DNA of 42,367 bases from Acidobacteria bacterium UBA2161. Its GTDB lineage: Bacteria > Acidobacteriota > Vicinamibacteria > Vicinamibacterales > UBA823. Positions 22,896 through 31,044 of the stretch are shown piece after piece. The DNA is taken from assembly GCA_002328835.1 (NCBI GenBank), contig DCWN01000004.1, positions 16,255 to 58,621 on the forward strand. The letters are read 5' to 3'. Position 1 is the first letter of the stretch, and the number at the start of each line of letters is the position of its first letter. The notes under the pieces were generated by a model. The model made no database searches. It had not been told where the DNA came from and worked only from the letters and a program-made list of their open reading frames with translations. The position numbers and the translations under genes were made by a program.

Positions 22896-23772
22896 CGCGC
22901 GGCTCCCATCCGAGGAGGTCGCGGGCACGCGTAATGTCGGGCTGGCGGACTCTGGGATCGTCGACCGGCAGCGGCCGGTGGACGATCTGGCTCTTCGACC
23001 CGGTCATCTCGATGATCTGTTCAGCGATCTCGGTGATCGTCATCTCCGCTGGATTCCCCAAATTCACCGGCTCGTTGATGTCCGAGGCCATGAGTCGGCC
23101 AATCCCTTCCACGAGATCGCTGATATAGCAGAAACTGCGCGTCTGGTTTCCGCTGCCAAAAATCTTCAGGTCCTCTCCGGCCAACGCCTGCGCCACGAAC
23201 GTAGGGACGGCGCGACCGTCGTTGAGCCGCATCCGTGGGCCGTAGGTGTTGAAGATCCGCACGATCTTCGCATCGAGGCCGTGATACCGGTGATAGGCGA
23301 CGGTCATGGCCTCGGCGAATCGCTTGGCCTCGTCATAGACGCCGCGTGGGCCCACCGGATTCACGTTACCCCAGTACGATTCGCGCTGCGGGTGCTCGAG
23401 GGGATCGCCGTAGACCTCGGATGTCGAGGCCAGGACGAACGTGGCGCCCTTGGCCTTCGCGAGCCCGAGCGCCTTGTGGGTGCCGAGCGCGCCGACCTTC
23501 AGGGTGGGGATCGGCCATTCGAGATAGTCGACGGGGCTCGCCGGGCTGGCCCAGTGCAGCACGACATCGACCGCGCCGTCGACCGAGATGTGCTCCGTGA
23601 CGTCGTGCTTCACGAACGTGAAGTCGCGGGTGGTCAGGTGTGCGATGTTGTCGGTGCTTCCCGTCAGCAGGTTGTCGAGGCCGACGACCGCGTGACCCTG
23701 GTCGAGTAGCCGGTCAGCGAGATGGGAGCCAATGAACCCGGCGACGCCTGTGATGACGATACGAGCGGACAT
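22837..23772 (-). CDS. UDP-glucuronate decarboxylase (UDP-xylose synthase), SDR family
   Basis: 311 residues. NAD-binding GVAGFIGSHLAD at 9-20, catalytic STSEVYGDP and YDEAK (146-150), then RIFNTYGPRMRLNDGRAVPTF and a QTRSFCYISDLVEGI segment, which together are the pattern of UXS-type enzymes (GNVNPVGPRGVYDEAKRFAEA is especially typical). It converts UDP-glucuronate to UDP-xylose with bound NAD. It closes the leftward glycan operon, 13 bp after the sugar transferase. The substrate can come from the UDP-glucose dehydrogenase on the other arm. ATG 23772 has no clear Shine-Dalgarno. A 4,6-dehydratase role is less likely. Confidence 0.88.
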   Translation of the reverse strand: MSARIVITGVAGFIGSHLADRLLDQGHAVVGLDNLLTGSTDNIAHLTTRDFTFVKHDVTEHISVDGAVDVVLHWASPASPVDYLEWPIPTLKVGALGTHKALGLAKAKGATFVLASTSEVYGDPLEHPQRESYWGNVNPVGPRGVYDEAKRFAEAMTVAYHRYHGLDAKIVRIFNTYGPRMRLNDGRAVPTFVAQALAGEDLKIFGSGNQTRSFCYISDLVEGIGRLMASDINEPVNLGNPAEMTITEIAEQIIEMTGSKSQIVHRPLPVDDPRVRQPDITRARDLLGWEPRVTLEEGLTRTIEFVKQKRA

Positions 23773-23785
23773 AAAGACGGGACGC

Positions 23786-25225
23786 TCAGTAGGCGTGGGT
23801 CTGGAACAGCCCACGGACGACGGTCAGCCAGAGGATCCTGAAGTCGAGTGCGACCGACCAGTTCTCGATGTAGTAGAGGTCGAACTCGATACGCTTCTCG
23901 ATCGAGGTGTTGCCTCGCCAGCCGTTGACCTGCGCCCAGCCCGTCATCCCGGCCTTCACCTTGTGCCGAAGCATGTACTGCGGAAATCGGTGCTTGAACT
24001 TCTCGACGAAGTAGGGCCGCTCGGGACGCGGACCCACGAGGGACATGTCGCCGCGCAAGACGTTCCAGAGTTGCGGGAGCTCGTCGAGATTGAAGCGGCG
24101 CAGCCAGCTGCCGAGCAGCGTGCGCCTCGGGTCGTTGTCCCTGGCCCAGACGGGGCCGGTGTCGGCTTCGGCCTGGTTGTGCATCGATCGGAACTTGTAC
24201 ACCGTGAAGGGCCGCCCATCGAGGCCCATCCGCTCCTGACGGTACAGCACCGGTCCGGGTGAGGAGTAGCGGACCAGCAGGGCGATGGCGGCCATCGGCG
24301 CCGACAATGTGGCGAGGGCCGCCGCTGACAACCCCACATCGATGACGCGCTTGAGGGCGCTGTTCATCCCGTGCAGCGGCACATCGTTGACGCTGATGAT
24401 CGGCACGCCATCGAGGTCTTCGAGCCCGGCCTTGAGGGCGATGAACTGCAGCAGGTCGGGGACCACCTTGACCTCGACGCACTCCCGGGCGGCCGCCTCG
24501 ATGAGCGACAGCATCTTGACGTGCTCCTCGAGCGGGAGCGTGATGTAGAGCAGGTCGATCTGCTCGCGATGCAGGAGGTCGCCGACGTCACCGAGCGTGC
24601 CCAGGAGGGGCAGGCCGCGATAGCCGAGATGGTCCTGCTCGGCGCGGTCGTCGAGGAAGCCGACCACGCGATAGCCGAGTTCGCGGTGCTGCAAGGCCTT
24701 GTCGGCGACCAGCCGCCCGAGATCGCCGCTGCCGGCGATGAGGACCCGCTTGAGGCCGATCCCGGCCCGCCACCGCCGTTCGAAGACCTCACGCACCAGC
24801 TCCCGTACGCCGTAGCAGAGGAGGGTGTTCAGGAGCAGAAAGAGCGCCCAGACGACCTGGGAGACCTCGAACGCGCCGCGCTCCTTCAATTCGGGCGGCA
24901 GGAAATACGTCTGCACGTACAGCGTGCTGACGATGCCTAACACCACCGCGATCACGCTGCCGACGAACACGCCGAAGAAATCGTCGACGCGCGATCGATG
25001 GCGTCGGAGCCGGTACATCCCATGAATCTGGAAGGCAATCGGCACGACCAGGCCGATCAGCGGAAGGACGTTCAGGTACTGCTGAAACGGCGGGAACCCA
25101 CGCGTGACCGGGATCAGGCCGGTGTCGAATCGGACGACGTAGGCCAGGACGAAGGCCGCCATGCCGAGCACGGCGTCCGAAACCACGTGTAGGGCGACGA
25201 GCAGGCGCGCGAATCGTTTCACCAT
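23786..25225 (-). CDS. Polyprenyl-phosphate sugar-1-phosphate transferase (undecaprenyl-phosphate glucose phosphotransferase type)
   Basis: 479 residues. Four to five N-terminal transmembrane segments (about 8-30, 45-65, 85-105, 115-135), a Rossmann-like middle (RVLIAGSGDLGRLVADKAL), one more membrane helix near 285-305, and the catalytic C-terminal domain: GPVLYRQERMGLDGRPFTVYKFRSM, LRRFNLDELPQLWNVLRGDMSLVGPRPERP, AGMTGWAQVNGWRGNTS. This is the WbaP/WcaJ/ExoY family that starts a lipid-linked glycan by putting a hexose-1-phosphate (often glucose or galactose) on undecaprenyl phosphate. Its ATG overlaps the stop of the upstream glycosyltransferase by 7 bp (ATGGTGA). Confidence 0.93.
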   Translation of the reverse strand: MVKRFARLLVALHVVSDAVLGMAAFVLAYVVRFDTGLIPVTRGFPPFQQYLNVLPLIGLVVPIAFQIHGMYRLRRHRSRVDDFFGVFVGSVIAVVLGIVSTLYVQTYFLPPELKERGAFEVSQVVWALFLLLNTLLCYGVRELVREVFERRWRAGIGLKRVLIAGSGDLGRLVADKALQHRELGYRVVGFLDDRAEQDHLGYRGLPLLGTLGDVGDLLHREQIDLLYITLPLEEHVKMLSLIEAAARECVEVKVVPDLLQFIALKAGLEDLDGVPIISVNDVPLHGMNSALKRVIDVGLSAAALATLSAPMAAIALLVRYSSPGPVLYRQERMGLDGRPFTVYKFRSMHNQAEADTGPVWARDNDPRRTLLGSWLRRFNLDELPQLWNVLRGDMSLVGPRPERPYFVEKFKHRFPQYMLRHKVKAGMTGWAQVNGWRGNTSIEKRIEFDLYYIENWSVALDFRILWLTVVRGLFQTHAY

Positions 25226-26367
25226 CGCGCGGCCTCACGGGGCGCCGCGGCCATCTCGGCAACCGCCTGACCGAGCTGCGACAGGAAGGTCTGCTCCGAG
25301 AACGTGAGGGCGTGGGCACGAATGGCGGCGGTGTCGAATGACATGGTCTGCACCCGCCGGAATGCATCCGCGAACGCGGCGGTCGTGGGGTCGTCTACGA
25401 GGACTCCGGTGACGCCATCGACAACCGTCTCGCGGGCTCCGCCACGGTTCAGTGCGACCACGGGACACCCGCAGGCCTGCGCCTCGACGGGCGCGATGCC
25501 GAACTCCTCCTCACCAGGCAGGATGAACGCGCGAGCCTGCCGATACTCCTCGCGCACGGCGTCGTCGCTCAACGTGCCGAGCAGTTCCACGGTGGGGCCG
25601 GCCAGCTGCCGGAGTCTGCCGAACTCCGGTCCACCGCCAACGATTCTCAGGCGGACCTCGGCCAAGCGTGCTGCCTCAATGGCCAGATCGATCCGCTTGT
25701 AGGGCACCAGCGCCGACACGATGAGGAAGGCGGGCCCAGGCTCCGTGGGTGTGGGCTGGAAGAACTCGGTATCGACTGGTGGATACACGACTGTTGCCGG
25801 CCGATTATAGTAGCAACGGAGGCGCCCTGCAACATGTTGCGAGATCGCAACATAGCGGTCGACTCGGCCGGCGGTGGCCGCATCCCAGCGCGCCAGTCGG
25901 CGGAGGAGCGGGCGCATCAGTCGACTGGCCGTTGGGCCAATCCGATCGGCGCCGAAGTAGGCGTCAAACTGGTCCCAGGCATACCGCATGGGCGTGAAGC
26001 AGTAGCAGAGATGGCGCGCACGGCCGGGCTTGACGACCGATTTGGCGGCGCAGTGGCTCGTGCTCACGATGACATCGAAGCGGTCGAAGTCGAACTGCTC
26101 GATGGCTGTGGGAAAGAGTGGCAGGTAGTGGCGGTAGAAACGCCGGCTGAACGGCATCCGCTGGATGAACGACACCTGGGGACGCCGCCGTTCGAGTAGC
26201 GGCGATACCGTCCCGGGGTGGTGGAACATCGTGAACAGTTCGGCGTGGGGGTAGAGGCGGCAGAGTCCTTCGAGGGCCCGCTCGCCCCCACGCATGCCCG
26301 TCAACCAGTCGTGCACAAGCGCAATCCGCAGGTGGTCGAGCGCCGGAGCCTCGCGCGAATCAAGCAT
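25219..26367 (-). CDS. Glycosyltransferase, GT4 family
   Basis: 382 residues from ATG 26367, which overlaps the upstream stop by 8 bp. The N-domain has IALVHDWLTGMRGGERALEGL, and the C-domain has FLIVSALVPYKRIDLAIEAA, RIVGGGPEFGRL, and the E-x7-E nucleotide-sugar site LPGEEEFGIAPVEAQACGCPVVA. GT-B fold retaining transferase, cytosolic face of the membrane. Donor and acceptor are not readable. The VHDWLTGMRGGE opening occurs in mannosyl/glucosyltransferases of exopolysaccharide loci. An ATG at 26421 is in frame but lies within the upstream gene. Confidence 0.88.
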   Translation of the reverse strand: MLDSREAPALDHLRIALVHDWLTGMRGGERALEGLCRLYPHAELFTMFHHPGTVSPLLERRRPQVSFIQRMPFSRRFYRHYLPLFPTAIEQFDFDRFDVIVSTSHCAAKSVVKPGRARHLCYCFTPMRYAWDQFDAYFGADRIGPTASRLMRPLLRRLARWDAATAGRVDRYVAISQHVAGRLRCYYNRPATVVYPPVDTEFFQPTPTEPGPAFLIVSALVPYKRIDLAIEAARLAEVRLRIVGGGPEFGRLRQLAGPTVELLGTLSDDAVREEYRQARAFILPGEEEFGIAPVEAQACGCPVVALNRGGARETVVDGVTGVLVDDPTTAAFADAFRRVQTMSFDTAAIRAHALTFSEQTFLSQLGQAVAEMAAAPREAARW

Positions 26368-27520
26368 CGGTCGTCGCTCGAGTCGTCGGGGCGCCGTATC
26401 GGGCCGACGCCACGTTGCCATAGATTTCCCAGATTCGTCGGATGGAGCGATCCCAGGAGAACTGGCGCGCGCGCGCGAGGCCCTTGGTTGCCAGGTCGGT
26501 TCTCAGGGCATCATCTTCAAGCACGCTCTGGATGCCATCGGCGATGGCGTCACGATCGCGCGGGTCGACGAGTACGGCCGCGTCGCCCGTCACTTCCGGA
26601 AGGGCCGACACGTTCGACGTGACCACCGGCGTACCACTCGCCATCGCTTCGAGCGGCGGCAATCCAAACCCCTCGTAGAGCGACGGGAAGACGAACGCCC
26701 GCGCAAGGCGATAGAGGATCTGTAGTGTCTCGGCGGGCACGAACCCGAGGAACCGCACGAAGCGATGCAGTTGGTATCGGTGCACGGCACGTCGCAGTTC
26801 GGCGTAGTGGCTGATCTCGTCGCCGATGATCAGCAGCGTCAGGTCGTCGTGCCCACGCCGTCTGACGTCGTAGAACGCGTCGAGCAGGCGTTCGAGATTC
26901 TTATGCGGCTTGATATTGCCGGCGTAGAGCAGGAAGGGGCCAAGCAACTGGTAGCGCTCGCGCACCCGCGACATCGCCTCCTCGGCCGGTGGGGTCCAGA
27001 AACGATCGTCGATGGCGTTAGGAATGACCGCCACCTTCTCGGGAGCGATATCGAAGAACGTCAGAATGTCCCGCTTCGACGCCTCGGACACCGTCAGAAC
27101 GCAGTCGGACCGATGGGTCGCCGACCAGAGTGCGGCCTGAGCGTAGCCATGCGCGAGCCGGTTTGGCAGGTACTGCGGAAACCGGAGATGGATGCAGTCA
27201 TGAATCGTCACGATCGACCGGCAGGGCGTGAGTACCGGCAAGGTGTAGTGCGGCGCGTGAAAGAGCGAGATCCTCTCGCGTCGGAGCTGCACCGGGATCC
27301 GGAGTTGCTCGCTGATCGAGTAGGCGCCAGCCGGTTGAGGCACGGCGCGGAAATTCTCAGCCAGTCCGCCGACGAACGCTTGGTCGGCCGGGCGGCACAA
27401 CAAGACATACTCGGTCTCGCGATCGAGGCGCACGAGGTGTGTCAGCAGATTGCGGACGTAGGTCCCGATGCCGTAGTCGTGAAGTTTCCGGACGTCAATG
27501 GCGATCCGCACCGGTGGCAT
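26360..27520 (-). CDS. Glycosyltransferase, GT4 family
   Basis: 386 residues from ATG 27520 (GTG 27511 is an alternative). VRIAIDVRKLHDYGIGTYVRNLL at the start, TIHDCIHLRFP, LTVSEASKRDIL, VIPNAIDDRFW, LLYAGNIKPHKNLERLLDAF, and EGFGLPPLEAMASGTPVVTSN as the donor site. Typical GT-B retaining enzyme such as mannosyl- or rhamnosyl-type transferases. A run of six G residues directly precedes the ATG. A gap of 99 bp separates it from the GT2 gene and carries a likely internal promoter. Confidence 0.88.
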   Translation of the reverse strand: MPPVRIAIDVRKLHDYGIGTYVRNLLTHLVRLDRETEYVLLCRPADQAFVGGLAENFRAVPQPAGAYSISEQLRIPVQLRRERISLFHAPHYTLPVLTPCRSIVTIHDCIHLRFPQYLPNRLAHGYAQAALWSATHRSDCVLTVSEASKRDILTFFDIAPEKVAVIPNAIDDRFWTPPAEEAMSRVRERYQLLGPFLLYAGNIKPHKNLERLLDAFYDVRRRGHDDLTLLIIGDEISHYAELRRAVHRYQLHRFVRFLGFVPAETLQILYRLARAFVFPSLYEGFGLPPLEAMASGTPVVTSNVSALPEVTGDAAVLVDPRDRDAIADGIQSVLEDDALRTDLATKGLARARQFSWDRSIRRIWEIYGNVASARYGAPTTRATTDA

Positions 27521-27576
27521 CCCCCCGTGTGGTGTCGACGGTGCCGATCGGATCCCGGACGGGCCCGATCCCCGGA

Positions 27577-27585
27577 AGTGTATCA
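27577..27585 (-). promoter_or_regulatory. Possible internal extended -10 promoter in the glycan operon
   Basis: TGaTACACT on the minus strand in the 99-bp gap before the GT4 gene at 27520; the hexamer is 27582-27577. It would give a leader of about 50 nt. No clear -35. Confidence 0.35.
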
Positions 27586-27619
27586 AAACGGGACGGCCCG
27601 AACCGACGGCCGGCGAGCG

Positions 27620-28447
27620 CTAGTTTGACGGCAGTTGCCGGCGCAGGCGGAGATAGGTGTGAAGCATTGGGAGCCAGCCCGGTCGATGCTTGGCGTAGAA
27701 GGCCAGCTGGCTCCGACGATACGCGCGGGCCGTGGCTTCGGGCGCTGCTGACGCCGACCGGCCGCGGGCGTGCTGCACTTCCGCGGCGGGCGTGAACAGG
27801 ATGCGGCGACCCCGGGCGCGAAGAGCGGCGCAGAAATCGACGTCCTCGAGATACATGAAGAAGCGTTCGTCGAGCAGACCGACGCTGTTGGCGTCGGTCC
27901 GGCGCACGAGCAAGCAGGCGCCGGTCACCCAGTCCGGGAAGCGGACCTGAGTTGCGCGTCGCGCGATGAAGGCCGCGACAGGGGGCACTCCGAGTCGACG
28001 CAGCAGCAGCAGCGACTTCTGGCGCAGTTCGGCCAACGGTCCGATCATCTGCCCCCAGGAGAGTTCGATGGTGCCGGCGGCATCGACCAGACGCGGGCCG
28101 GCCGCTGCGCAGGTCTCGTCGCTCAAGAGGGCCTCGATCAGATGATCCAGCGCGCCTTCGGAAACGACTACATCGCTGTTGAGGAGTAGGACGAGCGGGG
28201 CGCTGGTGTTGGCGAATCCGACGTTGCAGCCTCGCGCGAAACCGACGTTGGTCGTCAGCGCCACGACCCGAGCCGCGGGCCAATCGTGCCGGACATCCTC
28301 GACGCTGCCATCGGAGGAGGCATTGTCGACCACGACGATTTCGTGTGAGCGGGACGGCGGATGCGCGTGCAGCGAGCGGAGGCAGCGTTGGAGATCTTCC
28401 CGAGCGTTGAAGCTCACGACGATGATGGCGATGGCGGGGACGCTCAT
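27620..28447 (-). CDS. Glycosyltransferase, GT2 family (rhamnosyltransferase-like)
   Basis: 275 residues. GT-A fold with IIVVSFNAREDLQRCLRSL, IVVVDNASSDGS, a metal-binding LLNSDVVV (DxD-like), and the acceptor-side segment FPDWVTGACLLVRR ... GLLDERFFMYLEDVDFCAALRARG, which is the WbbL/rhamnosyltransferase pattern. It inverts configuration from an NDP-sugar donor. ATG 28447 overlaps the stop of the upstream gene as ATGA, so translation is coupled. The donor is not certain; no dTDP-rhamnose genes are in the window. Confidence 0.9.
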   Translation of the reverse strand: MSVPAIAIIVVSFNAREDLQRCLRSLHAHPPSRSHEIVVVDNASSDGSVEDVRHDWPAARVVALTTNVGFARGCNVGFANTSAPLVLLLNSDVVVSEGALDHLIEALLSDETCAAAGPRLVDAAGTIELSWGQMIGPLAELRQKSLLLLRRLGVPPVAAFIARRATQVRFPDWVTGACLLVRRTDANSVGLLDERFFMYLEDVDFCAALRARGRRILFTPAAEVQHARGRSASAAPEATARAYRRSQLAFYAKHRPGWLPMLHTYLRLRRQLPSN

Positions 28448-29553
28448 CCCTGCGCAGGCTCCGCGGCGCGCTCGAGCGCGTCGAGTGTCAAATCCGCTGT
28501 GTGCGTCCAGGAATAGCGCGCGAGGACGTGCTCAGTGGCAGCGGGAAGCGCGTGGGTGGATGCGGCGAGGCCGCGGACGAGCGCATCGGTGACGCCGTTC
28601 AGATCGCCGGCCGTCACGTAGGTCGCCGCGTCGCCGTACACCTCGCGCGCCACTGGCGTATCCAGGACGACGATGGGCACGCCGGCCGTCAGAGCCTCGA
28701 GCGGCGGCAGGCCGAACCCTTCATAGTCCGAGAGAAAGGCGAAGACCCGCGCGCGGGCGTAGTAGCCGGCGAGGCGAGCGTCGTCGACCCAGTCCTCGAT
28801 CGTGATCCGCGCGCCGAGTCCGGCGCGCACGGCGTGAACCTGAAGGTCTTCGCATGGATAGGTCCGGTTGGCGCCGATGACGGCGAGCCGTGCGTCGGGG
28901 ACCTGGGCCAGCGCACGCCCGAACGCGGCGATGAGCCAGGGCAGATGCCGCCTGGTGAAGATCGAGCCTACGAAAAGCACCAGCGGTTCGCGTGCGTTGC
29001 TGGTCGCCGGCGCCCAGCCAGCGTCAACGGCCTCCGGCGTGACGGCGATTCGTTCGCCATCGATGCCCAGCCAGTCGATGAGTTCTCGCCGCGTGAACTG
29101 GGAGACCGTGAGGATGCGGGCCGCGCGTTCGGCGGAGCGGGCCGCCAGCCACCGCCGCCGGAGTCCCTCGCGCCAACGGAACCACTCGGGATGGGTCGCG
29201 AACGAGATGTCGTGAATGGTGAGGACTACGGGCATGGCGAGGCGGAGCGGCGCCGCATAGGCGGGAGCGAAGAAGACGTCGGGCGAGTCCGCGTTGACGA
29301 CCGGTGGAAGCCGCATCTGCTCCCACCACGAGCCGCGCGATCCGGGGACGACGCGGATCTCGAATTGCGACTCGGAGGAGCTCAGGAACGGGAGTCTCGT
29401 CTCATCCTCGGGGATCGGGGCGGGCGAATACAGGATGAATCGATGCGACCGCGTGCGCGGTGACTGGGCCCAGGCCTGACAGAGGGAGGCGAGGTATCGG
29501 CCGATGCCGGTCGGGTGGCCGAGTAGTTCACGGGCGTCGATTCCGATACGCAT
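28444..29553 (-). CDS. Glycosyltransferase, GT4 family
   Basis: 369 residues from ATG 29553 (MRIGIDARELLGHPTGIGRYLASL). Later motifs: VVLTIHDISFATHPEWF, ILTVSQFTRRELI, VTPEAVDAGW, LVLFVGSIFTRRHLPWLIAAF and EGFGLPPLEALTAGVPIVVLD. GT-B retaining fold. It lies 14 bp after the preceding gene and overlaps the next by 4 bp. Donor unknown. Confidence 0.88.
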   Translation of the reverse strand: MRIGIDARELLGHPTGIGRYLASLCQAWAQSPRTRSHRFILYSPAPIPEDETRLPFLSSSESQFEIRVVPGSRGSWWEQMRLPPVVNADSPDVFFAPAYAAPLRLAMPVVLTIHDISFATHPEWFRWREGLRRRWLAARSAERAARILTVSQFTRRELIDWLGIDGERIAVTPEAVDAGWAPATSNAREPLVLFVGSIFTRRHLPWLIAAFGRALAQVPDARLAVIGANRTYPCEDLQVHAVRAGLGARITIEDWVDDARLAGYYARARVFAFLSDYEGFGLPPLEALTAGVPIVVLDTPVAREVYGDAATYVTAGDLNGVTDALVRGLAASTHALPAATEHVLARYSWTHTADLTLDALERAAEPAQG

Positions 29554-29567
29554 CTCTACGTTGCCGA

Positions 29568-30671
29568 TCAGCGTTCGTGCAGGACGTCGGCATAGGCGCG
29601 CAGCAACGTCCGGGCCGGCGCGCGCCAATCGTAGTGCCGGGCTCGAGCGAGGCCACGGGTGATGGCCCCGTCAACGAACGAGCGATCGTCGAGCATCCTC
29701 GTCATCGCGGCGGCGAGCGCCGCTTCATCCTCTGGCTCGACGAGGAGGCCGACGTCGCCGACGAGGTCGGGAAGGGCGCCGCGGGTGGAGGCAATGACGG
29801 GCACACCGGCGGTCATCGCCTCCAGCACAGGCATGCCGAAGCCTTCGTCGAGCGAGGGCATCACGAGCATGCTCGCTCCAGCATACAGCGCGCGTCGGGT
29901 CGCCGGGCCCACGTATCCCAAGATGCGCAGCTTGCCGGCCAGCGGCGCGGTGTCGATCGGGCCGAGCGTGCGCTGGGCGCCCGGGGGAACCGAACCGGCC
30001 AGGACGAGATCGGGCGTGTCGGGACGCCGCCCCAGCAGGGCGCGATACGCGCGGACGAGCGTCGGGAGGTTCTTCCGCGGCGTGAGCGAACCCATGACGA
30101 GGATGTGCCCGTCGTAATTCGGTTCGGGCCGAGGTGACCACGCCGGCGCTCCGCTGGGGCAGCAGATGATCCGGTCGGTCGGCACGCCGAGCCGCGCATG
30201 CACGAGCGACGCCGTGTAGTTGGACGAGACGATGACGCGGTCCGCCCGGTTGGCGTGACGGGCAACCAGCGATGGGTAGTCCCGCCTGACCTCGGCCGCC
30301 GTGCGGTCGGGATGCGCCAGGAAGTCGAGGTCGTGAATCGTCACGAAACGCGCCGCCTGCCTCGAGGGCATGAGGAGCGGATGCGGTGAATGGGCGATGT
30401 CGTGGGCTCCGGCGATGTACTCCAGCGGGGGCCAAGCGGCACGGTGCCAGAGCCAGTTGAGGCAGCGGACGGGCACCCGCCGATCGACGATCTCGGCGCC
30501 GGCGACGACGTCCGGAGCGAGGCGATGCCGCCAGGAGCTGGAGAAGAGCGTGACTGTCGTGCCGGGGTCGGCCTCGGTTTCGGTCGCCAGGGCCTGCGCG
30601 AGGTGATGAATGTACTCGCCGACGCCAGTGCGTTCGCGCAGGGCCGGGCGATAGTCGATGAGGATGCGCAC
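29568..30671 (-). CDS. Glycosyltransferase, GT4 family, first gene of the leftward glycan operon
   Basis: 367 residues from GTG 30671 (VRILIDYRPALRERTGVGEYIHHL). Further motifs: FVTIHDLDFLAHPD, VIVSSNYTASLVHARLG, ICCPSGAPAW, ILVMGSLTPRKNLPTLVRAY, and DEGFGMPVLEAMTAGVPVIAS. GT-B retaining fold. No Shine-Dalgarno is evident before the GTG. The likely promoter lies about 260 bp upstream, so the transcript would have a long leader. Donor sugar unknown. Confidence 0.87.
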   Translation of the reverse strand: MRILIDYRPALRERTGVGEYIHHLAQALATETEADPGTTVTLFSSSWRHRLAPDVVAGAEIVDRRVPVRCLNWLWHRAAWPPLEYIAGAHDIAHSPHPLLMPSRQAARFVTIHDLDFLAHPDRTAAEVRRDYPSLVARHANRADRVIVSSNYTASLVHARLGVPTDRIICCPSGAPAWSPRPEPNYDGHILVMGSLTPRKNLPTLVRAYRALLGRRPDTPDLVLAGSVPPGAQRTLGPIDTAPLAGKLRILGYVGPATRRALYAGASMLVMPSLDEGFGMPVLEAMTAGVPVIASTRGALPDLVGDVGLLVEPEDEAALAAAMTRMLDDRSFVDGAITRGLARARHYDWRAPARTLLRAYADVLHER

Positions 30672-30933
30672 GATGGGCCGCGTGACCTAGCAGTCCGTAG
30701 CGAAGGTGCCGCTGCATTCGGCCGCCGATCCATCCCGCCCGGCGACGTTGCTCATCGGTCAAATGCTCCCGGCATTCTCCCTCTTCGCGCCTTGCCGGAC
30801 GGGCGCCTCGACGGTCGCGGTGCGACGCGGCACTTTCGCCACGGCCTGCTGGCGGGCTCCAGGCGATCGGAGACGCCCGGGAACCGTAGCAGAGACCGTC
30901 TGCCGTCGAAAGCCCGAAGTGGGACAGCCCCTT

Positions 30934-30961
30934 ATTAATCAATAGCTGGACTGCCTATCAA
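30934..30961 (-). promoter_or_regulatory. Candidate promoter of the leftward glycan operon
   Basis: Minus strand: TTGATA (30961-30956, 5/6), 16-nt spacer, ATTAAT (30939-30934, 4/6). Expected start near 30927, giving a leader of about 256 nt before GTG 30671. Confidence 0.45.
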
Positions 30962-30975
30962 GGCAATGTTACCGT
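30947..30975 (+). promoter_or_regulatory. Candidate promoter of ugd-galE-ABC
   Basis: TGGACT (30947-30952, 4/6), 17-nt spacer, TGtTACCGT (hexamer 30970-30975, 3/6, extended TG). Leader about 63 nt, with GGGAGG before ATG 31045. Confidence 0.4.
30952..30965. repeat. Inverted repeat shared by the two glycan promoters
   Basis: TGCCT-ATCA-AGGCA: 5-bp perfect arms. It covers the -35 of the leftward promoter and the spacer of the rightward one, so one bound protein could control both arms. Confidence 0.4.
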
Positions 30976-31044
30976 GAGACTTTTGGCCATGGTGGAAGGC
31001 GCCGACCAGGTCGGAGCGGTCGGCTGCGTCGGGAGGCGGCGAGG

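Larger units (their letters stand above)
30672..31044. other. 373-bp divergent intergenic region of the glycan locus
   Basis: No convincing gene. The right third is notably AT-richer (30930-30975) and holds facing promoters and an inverted repeat, listed separately. Positions 30672-30925 are high-GC and would be the untranslated leader of the leftward operon. A plus-strand frame at 30706-30945 and the minus-strand frame running in from 30942 have no ribosome site and no recognisable motif. Confidence 0.6.

Noticed and set aside
30921..30931. GGGACAGCCCC, resembling REP or RAYT-associated short palindromes
   Set aside because: Only a 3-bp stem, one copy seen in the window, and no transposase nearby.
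29725..30942. A 405-codon minus-strand frame, starting TTG in the AT-rich promoter zone and running into the first glycosyltransferase
   Set aside because: Most of it is out of frame with the real glycosyltransferase and low-complexity; the non-overlapping part has no ribosome site and no motif, though a short leader peptide cannot be excluded.
30706..30945. 79-codon plus-strand frame in the intergenic region
   Set aside because: No ribosome-binding site, no recognisable composition or motif, and it ends inside the divergent promoter zone.
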